A DNA stretch of 10,507 nucleotides. It comes from DATBLE01 sp038248655 (GTDB taxonomy: Bacteria; Actinomycetota; Thermoleophilia; Gaiellales; Gaiellaceae). Below are positions 1 through 5,856 of this stretch, piece by piece (the stretch's first letter is position 1; each line of letters begins with the position of its first letter). The stretch covers positions 1 to 10,507 of the forward strand of contig JBBRXG010000107.1 of the NCBI GenBank assembly GCA_038248655.1, in the 5' to 3' direction. Made by a program: the position numbers and the translations under genes. The notes below the pieces were generated by a model that was not told the origin of the DNA, ran no database searches, and saw only the letters and a list, made by a program, of their open reading frames with translations.

Positions 1-209
1 GCCTCCAGAAGGACACCGCCCTGGTCGGCGTGCTCGGCTCGATCGAGGCCTTCAAGCAGACCCAGATCGACCAGGCGGCGACCTTCAACTTCACCTCGGG
101 TCTCGCCGCGGCGGCGCTGTTCGTCGCGGTGACGATCCCGCTCGCCCGGTTCACCGACTGGCTGGTCGCGCGCGACCGGCGGCGGCAGCTCGCGGGGGCG
201 CCTGCGTGA
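1..209 (+). CDS. Polar amino-acid ABC transporter permease, C-terminal fragment
   Basis: This is the last 69 codons (reading from base 3, stop TGA 207-209) of an inner-membrane permease of the HisM/GlnP type; the gene begins before the window. The fragment opens with LQKDTALVGVLG, which fits the conserved K-D-T/S-[AS]-L-V segment that follows the cytoplasmic EAA loop in this family. A last hydrophobic membrane segment follows (roughly GLAAAALFVAVTIPLA), then a short basic cytoplasmic tail rich in Arg (ARDRRRQ). In the family, two such permease units form the channel and dock on the ATPase encoded next. The stop overlaps the next start in GTGA (206-209), so the two genes are almost surely translationally coupled. 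The substrate, a polar or charged amino acid or a related compound, cannot be told from this fragment. Confidence 0.85.
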   Translation, partial: LQKDTALVGVLGSIEAFKQTQIDQAATFNFTSGLAAAALFVAVTIPLARFTDWLVARDRRRQLAGAPA

Positions 210-985
210 GCGTCGGGACTGCGGTGACAGACCTCTCGTCCGACACTGCGCTGCGCCTGGAGAACGTCCACAAGTCGTTCGGCAACGCCGAGGTGCTGAA
301 GGGCATCGACCTGGAGATCGCCGAGCACGAGGTCGTCTGTCTGATCGGAGCATCCGGGTCCGGCAAGTCGACGCTCCTCCGCTGCGTCAACCTGCTAGAG
401 CCGATCGACGAGGGGCGCATCGTCGTCCACGGCGACGAGATCACCGCGCCCGGGGTGGACGTGAACGCGGTCCGCCGCGGGATCGGGATCGTCTTCCAGG
501 CGTTCAACCTCTTTCCGCACATGAGCGTGCTCTCGAACGTGACGCTCGGCCCCCGGAAGGCGCTCCATCTCTCGCGCGGGCAGGCGGAGGCCGAGGGCCT
601 CGAGCTGCTCGGCCGGTTCGGCCTCGCCGGCCGGCGCGACGACTACCCCGACCGGCTCTCCGGCGGTCAGCAGCAGCGGGTCGCGATCCTCCGCGCGCTC
701 GCGATGAAGCCGCGGCTGCTCCTGCTCGACGAGGTGACGAGCGCGCTCGACCCGGAGCTCGTCGGCGAGGTGCTCGAGCTGGTCGGCGAGCTCGCGCAGG
801 GAGGGATGACGATGGTCGTCGCCACGCACGAGATGACCTTCGCCCGCGAGCTCGCCGATCGCGTCTGCTTTCTCGACGCCGGCGTGATCCTCGAGGAAGG
901 CCCGCCGGCGCAGATCTTCTCGTCGCCGAGGGAGCCGAGGACGCAACAGTTTCTCGCGCGCATCGTCGCCGCCGGGCGACTCTAG
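206..985 (+). CDS. Polar amino-acid ABC transporter ATP-binding protein (GlnQ/HisP family)
   Basis: This 259-residue ATPase powers import of an amino acid through the permease encoded just upstream and acts on the cytoplasmic face of the membrane. All ABC motifs are intact: Walker A GASGSGKST (48-56), Q-loop Gln98 in VFQAFNLFPH, signature LSGGQ (151-155), Walker B LLLLDE (171-176), D-loop SALD (179-182) and switch His208 in ATHEM. The FNLFPHMSVLSNV segment and the THEMTFARELADRV stretch are characteristic of the amino-acid (HisP/GlnQ) subfamily. Length is close to the usual 240-260, with about 15 extra residues before the fold. The start chosen is the GTG at 206, which overlaps the permease stop. 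A small oddity is Leu162 in VAILRAL, where the family usually has Ala. The stop codon lies inside the stem of the hairpin downstream. Confidence 0.95.
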   Translation: MSVGTAVTDLSSDTALRLENVHKSFGNAEVLKGIDLEIAEHEVVCLIGASGSGKSTLLRCVNLLEPIDEGRIVVHGDEITAPGVDVNAVRRGIGIVFQAFNLFPHMSVLSNVTLGPRKALHLSRGQAEAEGLELLGRFGLAGRRDDYPDRLSGGQQQRVAILRALAMKPRLLLLDEVTSALDPELVGEVLELVGELAQGGMTMVVATHEMTFARELADRVCFLDAGVILEEGPPAQIFSSPREPRTQQFLARIVAAGRL

Positions 986-1017
986 GCGATTGATCGATAC
1001 ATCGACCAATCGCCTGG
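982..1017 (+). terminator. Strong hairpin ending the ABC transporter operon
   Basis: Bases 985-997 and 1002-1014 are 13-base arms that pair except for one A-C mismatch (993/1006) across a TACA loop. Pairing continues outward through 984-1015 and 982-1017, with a T-G pair between. The ATPase stop codon is within the stem. No T-tract follows, so it would be the U-less terminator type common in high-GC actinobacteria, or an mRNA 3'-end stabiliser. Confidence 0.6.
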
Positions 1018-1039
1018 CTGAAGCCGGAATTCGAGATCC

Positions 1040-1102
1040 CAGGGGCAATGCACAAACGCTACGGCAGCGCTCGACGCTGCCACGTCGAGTCAGATCACCT
1101 GC
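1040..1102 (+). repeat. Dispersed/direct repeat, copy A
   Basis: This is one copy of a 63-base element whose second copy lies at 3112-3174 in the same orientation. The core (1040-1065) matches the other copy base for base apart from one extra A in the run at 1054-1056; it contains CAGGGGCAATGCACAA followed by CGCTACGGC. A more diverged middle follows, then shared TCGAGTCA (1085-1092) and CACCTGC (1096-1102). In this copy the middle forms a perfect 7-bp hairpin, GGCAGCG (1063-1069) with CGCTGCC (1075-1081). It lies between the ABC operon and the lamin-tail gene and encodes no evident protein. Role unknown: a REP-like element, structured RNA or recombination boundary are all possible. Confidence 0.7.
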
Positions 1103-1103
1103 G

Positions 1104-1138
1104 AGATGGTTGATCGATGAGGTTCCGATCGATCATCT
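1104..1138. repeat. Imperfect palindrome with TGATCGAT arms
   Basis: TGATCGAT (1111-1118) and ATCGATCA (1128-1135) are perfect inverted 8-mers around a 9-base spacer. An alternative outer pairing is AGATG (1104-1108) with CATCT (1134-1138). The 9-mer TTGATCGAT also occurs at 990-998 in the terminator hairpin. It sits about 115 bases upstream of the lamin-tail gene, so a transcription-factor operator or a leader-RNA hairpin is plausible. I found no convincing sigma-70 promoter beside it. Confidence 0.45.
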
Positions 1139-1209
1139 GGTACCGCGGTGTGACGAGAGCGCAACGAGGCGCTGACGGACACTTTCGGCGGCGGTAGTCC
1201 GGCCGGTAC

Positions 1210-1246
1210 GAAGGGGGCCTACACCCTTTCCCCCTTCCGATCGGAG
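1210..1246 (+). promoter_or_regulatory. Leader hairpin followed by the RBS of the lamin-tail gene
   Basis: GAAGGGGG (1210-1217) and CCCCCTTC (1230-1237) are perfect 8-bp inverted arms around a 12-base loop. The Shine-Dalgarno-like GGAG is at 1243-1246, five bases before the ATG at 1252. The hairpin ends only five bases before the RBS, so it could hinder or guide ribosome loading or protect the message 5' end. Regulation is inferred from position only. Confidence 0.45.
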
Positions 1247-1251
1247 CTGCC

Positions 1252-2331
1252 ATGTCCCGGTTTCGTCTTCTGCTTCCCCTGCTGGCGCTGCTGCTCGTCG
1301 CCGCCCCGGCTGCGCACGGCTCCGCGTCCGGCGTCGTCCTCAGCCAGGTCTTCGCCGGCGGCGGCAACAGCGGCGCCCCCTTCACGAACGACTTCGTCGA
1401 GCTCTTCAACGCCGGCCCCGGCGCCGTCGACCTGAACGGCTGGTCGGTCCAGTACGCCTCCGCGTCCGGCTCCAGCTGGCAGACGACGCCGCTCGCCGGC
1501 TCGATCTCGCCCGGCCACTACTTCCTCGTCCAGCTCGCCTCCGGCTCCGAGGGGTCGGCTCTGCCCACGCCCGACGCGACGGGGACGACGAACCTCGCCC
1601 AGTCCGGCGGCAAGGTCGCGCTCGTCCGCTCCGACACGGCGCTCACCTGCGGCGCGTCCGCGGGCAGCTGCTCGTCCTCGGCCGAGGTCGAGGATCTCGT
1701 CGGGTACGGCCCGGCGAGCGACTACGAAGGCGCCGGAGCGGCGCCCGCACTGAGCAGCTCGACCGCCGCGTCGCGTGCAGGATCGGGCTGCACCGACACG
1801 GGCTCGAACGCCGCCGACTTCGCGTCGCTCGCGCCGTCGCCTCGCAACTCTTCGTCTCCGGCGGCGTCGTGCGGAGGCGTCCCGGCGGCGGGTCCCTCGC
1901 AGGATGCGGCGGTCGAGATCGACATCCAGCCGGTCCTCTCGATCGCGCTCGAGCGGCCGACGGTCAGCTTCGGCTCGGCGGTGGCCGGCGACACTCCGTC
2001 TCCGGTTTCCGAGCGCGTGACGGTGGTCAGCAACAACGCCGCCGGCTACTCGCTCACCGTCCATCGCTCCGTGTTCACGCCGGCCGACCTGCCGCTCGGC
2101 ATCGCCGCCACGGCACCGAGCGGCGCCCAGCTGGGAGGCGCGCTCGCCGGCGGGGCGAGGGCGGCGATTCCGATCCCGCCGGCCGCCGATCTCACCGTCG
2201 GTACGTCCTCGAACCGCAGCGCGGACGCCGGAGACGAGTGGCCGACCACGCTGGGCTTCACGTCCGCCCTGCCGGCGGTCGCGGCGGGTCACTACACGGC
2301 GACCGTCACGTACACGCTGATCGGGCGATGA
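1252..2331 (+). CDS. Secreted lamin-tail-domain protein with WxL-like C-terminal domain
   Basis: This 359-residue exported protein has a Sec signal peptide (residues 1 to about 23: basic MSRFR, a Leu-rich core, then APAAHGSA). A bacterial lamin-tail domain (LTD) spans about 26-165, recognised from VVLSQVFAGGGNSGAPF, TNDFVELFNAG and the DLNGWSVQYASASG stretch. A low-complexity Ser/Ala linker with Cys pairs follows, then a beta-rich domain (about 218-359). That last domain ends in AAGHYTATVTYTLIGR and resembles the end of WxL surface domains, with Tyr in place of the usual Trp of W-T-L. LTDs are beta-sandwiches found on bacterial exoproteins, often beside nucleases or adhesion modules; no catalytic domain is seen here. 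The mature protein is acidic (about 24 Asp/Glu against about 10-11 Arg/Lys). The ATG at 1252 is preceded by GGAG. The stop overlaps the next gene in ATGA. The LTD call is firm; the WxL resemblance is from memory and tentative. Confidence 0.85.
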   Translation: MSRFRLLLPLLALLLVAAPAAHGSASGVVLSQVFAGGGNSGAPFTNDFVELFNAGPGAVDLNGWSVQYASASGSSWQTTPLAGSISPGHYFLVQLASGSEGSALPTPDATGTTNLAQSGGKVALVRSDTALTCGASAGSCSSSAEVEDLVGYGPASDYEGAGAAPALSSSTAASRAGSGCTDTGSNAADFASLAPSPRNSSSPAASCGGVPAAGPSQDAAVEIDIQPVLSIALERPTVSFGSAVAGDTPSPVSERVTVVSNNAAGYSLTVHRSVFTPADLPLGIAATAPSGAQLGGALAGGARAAIPIPPAADLTVGTSSNRSADAGDEWPTTLGFTSALPAVAAGHYTATVTYTLIGR

Positions 2332-3104
2332 TCCTCTGCTTGGCGTTCACGGCCTGCGCGCTCGCACCCGCTGCGACGGGTGCGAGCGCCGCGCGGCCGC
2401 CTGTATCCCTGGTCGCCTCGCCCGCCCGCGTCACCCTGGCGGGTCGAGCGAGAGCAACGATCCGCGTGGCGAACACGGGAACGGCGCCGGTGGTGGTCGA
2501 CGTCACACGCGCGGGTTATGCGCTCGATCTTCGCGGCCGCCCGAGGGTCGTCCCGGGCCGTGCGCGTCCGCGGTCGGCCGTCCGGTGGCTGCGCGTTCGG
2601 CCGGCGAGGCTCGTGATCCGCCCGCGTACGGCCGCAGTGCTCGCCGTCAGCTCGGTGCCGCCGGCCCATGCCGAGCCAGGCGATCACCAGGCGCTCCTGC
2701 TCGCCACCACGCGCCGGCGACGCAGCGCGGCCCTGTCGGTGCGGATGCGGCTGGGCATCGTCGTCGTCGTTCGCGTCCCCGGCCGGGTCGTTCGTCGACT
2801 CGTGCCGGTTCGGCTCCGCGTCCGCCGTGCGGGCCGGACGCGGCTGATCGAGGTGACGATCGCCAATCGCGGCAACATCAGCGAGGTGCTCGACGCGCGG
2901 TGCGTCCGTGTGACGCTCCGGCGGAGAGGCCGCCTCCTGACCACGCTCCGGGCGAGGGAGCGGAACCTCCTGCCGAAGACGAGTGGGATCGCCGAGATCC
3001 GCTACCGCGGTCCGATCCGCGGACGGCTGGTGGCGCTCGTCGAGCCGGCGATCCGCCGGACCTGCGCCCGCGGGCCGCGGCGGGCATTCGCCGTCCGGTT
3101 GTAG
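2328..3104 (+). CDS. Exported, extremely Arg-rich Ig-like (DUF916/PapD-like) protein
   Basis: This 258-residue protein starts at the ATG overlapping the preceding stop (2328-2331), so it is translated with the lamin-tail gene. Residues 1 to about 22 form a signal peptide. A first Ig-like domain (about 25-140) contains VSLVASPARVTL, IRVANTGTAPVVVDV, a Trp followed by P-A-R-L-V-I-R-P, and PPAHAEPGDHQALLLAT. That last run fits the P-x-x-A-x-P-G-x-H/Y-x-A-x-L strand of DUF916-type and PapD-like folds. A second beta domain (about 141-258) includes VTIANRGNISEVLDARC. In Firmicutes, DUF916 proteins are partners of WxL surface proteins, which fits the gene order here. Composition is striking: 54 Arg and 1 Lys against 4 Asp and 6 Glu. 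No C-terminal membrane anchor is visible, unlike typical DUF916/DUF3324 proteins. Family assignment is by pattern and uncertain; export and pairing are better supported. Confidence 0.75.
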   Translation: MILCLAFTACALAPAATGASAARPPVSLVASPARVTLAGRARATIRVANTGTAPVVVDVTRAGYALDLRGRPRVVPGRARPRSAVRWLRVRPARLVIRPRTAAVLAVSSVPPAHAEPGDHQALLLATTRRRRSAALSVRMRLGIVVVVRVPGRVVRRLVPVRLRVRRAGRTRLIEVTIANRGNISEVLDARCVRVTLRRRGRLLTTLRARERNLLPKTSGIAEIRYRGPIRGRLVALVEPAIRRTCARGPRRAFAVRL

Positions 3105-3111
3105 CGCGGTT

Positions 3112-3174
3112 CAGGGGCAATGCACAACGCTACGGCTGGGTCACCGCCGCCAATTCGAGTCACACACCACCTGC
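3112..3174 (+). repeat. Dispersed/direct repeat, copy B
   Basis: This is the second copy of the element at 1040-1102, same orientation and same 63-base length. CAGGGGCAATGCACAA then CGCTACGGC fills 3112-3136, and TCGAGTCA (3155-3162) and CACCTGC (3168-3174) are shared. The perfect internal hairpin of copy A is not kept here. A different potential pairing joins GTAGCG (3101-3106, over the upstream stop codon) with CGCTAC (3128-3133). It fills almost the whole 69-base gap between two convergent genes and touches the last base of the VWA gene's stop. Confidence 0.7.
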
Positions 3175-4211
3175 TAGGGGAGCCGCGGTGCGAAGAGCGC
3201 CGACAGCCCGCCGCCGAGGACGAGCAGAATCGCCGCCAGGGCGAGGAATTCGTTCGTCACTTCCTTCCGGCCCGGCTCGCGCCCGACCAGGTTGCCGAGG
3301 TTGGCGTATGCAGCCTCGAGCGCCTTCGCCGACCGGGCCTGCGAGAAGGTCCCGCCGGTCGTTCTCGCGATCGCCCGCAGGGTGTCCGGGTCCGGCGGCA
3401 CGGGAATCCTCTGCGGCCCGCCGCCGAAGCCGCCTCCGCCGCCGGGACCGCCCCCGCCGAATCCACCCGGGGGACGCTCCAGGAAGCCGTTCGGCGTGCC
3501 CAGGGAGACCGTGTACACGGGTATGCCGGCGCTCCGTGCGCGGGCTGCGCCTTCGAGCGGTTGGAGGTCACCCCGCGTCTGGTGCCCGTCGGAGAGGAAC
3601 AGGATCGAGACCGGGCTTCGAGTCGGGTTCGCGATCGAGTACGCGATCGTCTGGGCTCCCGGGGGAGCGGCCGGCTTGGCCAGCTCGACCGCCGCCGCGA
3701 TCGCGTCGCCGATCGCGGTTCCGCCGAAGCCCGAGAAGAAGTCGAGGCTGTCGAGGGACTCGCGCACGACGTCGTGGTCGGTCGTCGGCGGTGCGGCCAG
3801 CTGAGGTTCGCCCGCGAACGCGATCAGGCCGACGCGGACCTGCTTCGGCACCTTGTCGAGGAACGTCCTCACGGCGGCCTGCGCGGCCCCGAGCCGGCTG
3901 GGCTTGACGTCGGTCGCTCTCATCGAGCCCGACACGTCCACGACCAGGATCACGGTCGACCTGCTCGACGCGACGAGCGTGCTGCGGTGCGGGCGGGCGA
4001 GGGCGACGCAGAGCGCGGCAAGCGCGAGCAGGAGGATCGCGGGCGGCACGTAGCGGCGCACCGATCGGCCGCGCGAGACGCTGTCGAGTACCTCGAGGTT
4101 GGTGAAGGTCATCGCGTGGCGAACCGGTCGCCGATCCAGGAACAGGTAGACTGCCACGGCGACGGGCAGGGCGAGGAGCGTGAGCAGGAGCAGCGGGTGG
4201 CCGAAGCTCAT
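3174..4211 (-). CDS. Membrane VWA-domain protein with glycine-rich loop (BatA/BatB-like)
   Basis: This 345-residue protein is the last gene of the minus-strand operon; its ATG overlaps the previous stop (ATGA, 4208-4211). Layout: N-terminal membrane helix (about 5-25), short cytoplasmic loop, second helix (about 55-72), von Willebrand A domain (about 85-300), C-terminal helix (about 322-340). The MIDAS metal site is complete: D92-V-S94-G-S96, Thr165 in GGTAIGD and Asp208 in LSDG. This is the architecture of Bat (aerotolerance) VWA proteins, which work with MoxR and DUF58 proteins at the membrane. Unlike its paralogue at 4894-5856, the segment after SLGTPNG carries a Gly/Phe/Pro-rich stretch (about 249-265) where the paralogue has a TVQHQLPNGYTE hairpin. 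Downstream motifs IPVPPDPDTLRAIA and TTGGTFSQA realign. Specific substrates are unknown. Confidence 0.88.
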   Translation of the reverse strand: MSFGHPLLLLTLLALPVAVAVYLFLDRRPVRHAMTFTNLEVLDSVSRGRSVRRYVPPAILLLALAALCVALARPHRSTLVASSRSTVILVVDVSGSMRATDVKPSRLGAAQAAVRTFLDKVPKQVRVGLIAFAGEPQLAAPPTTDHDVVRESLDSLDFFSGFGGTAIGDAIAAAVELAKPAAPPGAQTIAYSIANPTRSPVSILFLSDGHQTRGDLQPLEGAARARSAGIPVYTVSLGTPNGFLERPPGGFGGGGPGGGGGFGGGPQRIPVPPDPDTLRAIARTTGGTFSQARSAKALEAAYANLGNLVGREPGRKEVTNEFLALAAILLVLGGGLSALFAPRLP

Positions 4212-4897
4212 CGTCCGCCCGCGCAGACTGCCGCGACCTGCACCACGCCGCGGCCCCGCCGTGCCCGCACGGCGACGACGACGCGATCGCCCTCGGCGCG
4301 CCCGGTCGCCGAGAGGCTCGCGACCAGCGCGGGCAGGGGCGGTTCCGGCGTGGAGAAGCCGCGGGCCGTGTACCAGGCAACGAGCCGTTCGTCGGTGCGG
4401 CATGCGACTACGACTCGCCGGGCGCTGGAGGCCCGCACCGTCCGGACCCGCCGGGTCGTCGGCTGTCCGGGCGGAACGGTTGCCGCGACCCCGGTCGGTG
4501 TCCGCTGCCCCGCGCCCGTCGCCGGGATACACCCGATGTGTGGCCGGAAGGTCGGGGCCCGAGCGCCTTCGCCGACGAACGAGGCGACGAATGCGACCGC
4601 CCGCCCGGTGGAGATACCCGGCGAGACGGGGCTTCCCGAGGTTCCGAGGAAGGCGAGGTCGATCGCGCCGTCGCTCAGCTCGGCGTCGAGACCGGCGACG
4701 ACGAATCCGCGCGGGCAGGTGAGCTGGTACTGCACCTGGTGGCGCGGAACACTCCGGCTCGTGGGCACCACCACCCACGGGCCCGCCACCGGCACGCACG
4801 GGTTCAACCCGCGGCACTCGTTCGTTGCACCCGCCGGCGTCGCCGTCACGGCGGCGGCCGCTGCCAGGGACCCCGCGAGAACCAGCAATCGCCTCAT
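4208..4897 (-). CDS. Secreted six-cysteine protein of unknown function in a VWA operon
   Basis: I do not recognise a named family for this 229-residue protein. It begins with a clear Sec signal peptide (MRRLLVLAGSL, an Ala-rich core, cleavage probably near PAGA-TN at 24/25). The mature part has six cysteines (28, 34, 61, 123, 166, 225), an even number consistent with disulfides outside the cell. No membrane anchor is seen. Two halves look related: a stretch around 45-75 (basic residues, beta strand ending in Cys61, then P-R-G-F-V-V-A-G) resembles one around 150-178 (basic residues, V-V-V-A-Cys166, then L-V-A-W), hinting at an internal duplication. It overlaps both neighbours by 4 bases, so it is co-translated with the two VWA proteins. 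Its position suggests a partner or client of the VWA ectodomains; this is inference. The ATG at 4897 overlaps the upstream stop. Confidence 0.8.
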   Translation of the reverse strand: MRRLLVLAGSLAAAAAVTATPAGATNECRGLNPCVPVAGPWVVVPTSRSVPRHQVQYQLTCPRGFVVAGLDAELSDGAIDLAFLGTSGSPVSPGISTGRAVAFVASFVGEGARAPTFRPHIGCIPATGAGQRTPTGVAATVPPGQPTTRRVRTVRASSARRVVVACRTDERLVAWYTARGFSTPEPPLPALVASLSATGRAEGDRVVVAVRARRGRGVVQVAAVCAGGR

Positions 4898-5856
4898 GCC
4901 ACCTTCCTGAACCAGAGCACCGACAGCCCGGCGCCGGTGACGAGGAGCAGTGCCGCCCCGCCGGCGAAGAAATCCGTGATCTCCCGAGTCGTCCGCTTGT
5001 GCCCGATGCGCGAGCGCAGCTGGTCGTACACGGCTCGAAGCTGTGCCTCGCTGGCGGCGCTGAAGAACTGTCCTCCGGTCAGGCGGGCGATCAGCTGGAG
5101 GGTCGCGGGGCTCGGTGGGACGCGGATGGTCTCCGTGTACCCGTTCGGGAGCTGATGCTGAACTGTGCCCTCCGGCGTTCCGAGCGCGACCGTGGAGACG
5201 GGGACCTTGAGCGCCCGGGCACGCTCGGCCGCCGCCCTGGGCGCGGTGCGTCCGCCGTCTCTCGACCCGTCCGAGATCAGGAGGACCGACGTCGGCGGGA
5301 CGGTGCCGTCCTCTGCCCGCTGGCGCCGGCCGAGGAGCGCGGACAGCAGCACGGCGTCTCCGAGGGCGGTTCCCTCCCCGGTGTGGAGCGCGTCGATCGC
5401 GCGGTGGACGAGTGTGCGGTCGTCGGTGGGAGCGACGGCGAGCTGGGCCCGGGAGGCGAACGAGACGACGCCGACCCGGAACTTCTTCGGGATCTGGTCG
5501 ACGAAGAGGTGAGCGTCGCGCTGCGCGGCGGCGAGGCGGGTCGGGCTCACGTCGGCGGCGCCCATCGAGCGAGAGACATCGATCGCGAGCAGGACGGTCG
5601 CCTCCTCGCGCGGGACGGTCACGGTTGCCCGGGGCCGGGCGACGCCGACGATCAGCGCGGCGAGGGCTGCGAGGAGGATCGCGACCGGGAGGTGGCGTCG
5701 CCGGCCGGGCGCGCGGTCGACCAGGTTTGGGAGCAGCGACAACGAGGCCCACCGTCGTGCGAGACGGCCACGCCGGTGCTCCCGCAAGGCGTAGACGGCG
5801 ATCAGCGCCGGAATCGCCAGCAGCCAGAGCAGGGTTGCCGGAGACGTGAAGCTCAT
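4894..5856 (-). CDS. Membrane VWA-domain protein (BatA-like)
   Basis: This 320-residue protein has the Bat architecture: N-terminal helix (about 7-24), a basic loop (REHRRGRLARRW), a second helix (about 56-73), a VWA domain (about 84-290) and a C-terminal helix (about 297-315) ending in a short basic tail. The MIDAS residues are all present: D93-V-S95-R-S97, Thr163 in GEGTALGD and Asp196 in ISDG. The GYTETIRVPPSPATLQLIA hairpin and LTGGQFFSA are family hallmarks. The VWA domain should face the outside of the membrane and bind a protein ligand through a divalent metal. The start is the ATG at 5856, which overlaps the DUF58 stop (ATGA, 5853-5856). Gene order MoxR, DUF58, VWA is the standard one. 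BatC/BatD/BatE-type genes and the usual DUF4381 gene are missing from the cluster. Confidence 0.93.
   Translation of the reverse strand: MSFTSPATLLWLLAIPALIAVYALREHRRGRLARRWASLSLLPNLVDRAPGRRRHLPVAILLAALAALIVGVARPRATVTVPREEATVLLAIDVSRSMGAADVSPTRLAAAQRDAHLFVDQIPKKFRVGVVSFASRAQLAVAPTDDRTLVHRAIDALHTGEGTALGDAVLLSALLGRRQRAEDGTVPPTSVLLISDGSRDGGRTAPRAAAERARALKVPVSTVALGTPEGTVQHQLPNGYTETIRVPPSPATLQLIARLTGGQFFSAASEAQLRAVYDQLRSRIGHKRTTREITDFFAGGAALLLVTGAGLSVLWFRKVA

Noticed and set aside
1040..1102. c-di-GMP (GEMM) riboswitch, suggested by AGGGGCAA and nearby A-rich CACAAACGC.
   Set aside because: The order and spacing of the conserved GEMM segments do not fit, and the second copy sits between convergent genes where a riboswitch would have no target.
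1040..3174. Integron attC sites bounding a cassette.
   Set aside because: No RYYYAAC/GTTRRRY boxes are present in either copy and no integron integrase is in the window.
2585..3907. A 440-codon plus-strand frame crossing the end of the Arg-rich gene and the convergent VWA gene.
   Set aside because: It spans two convergent genes and the repeat in a different frame and reads as Arg/Pro/Ser-rich noise.
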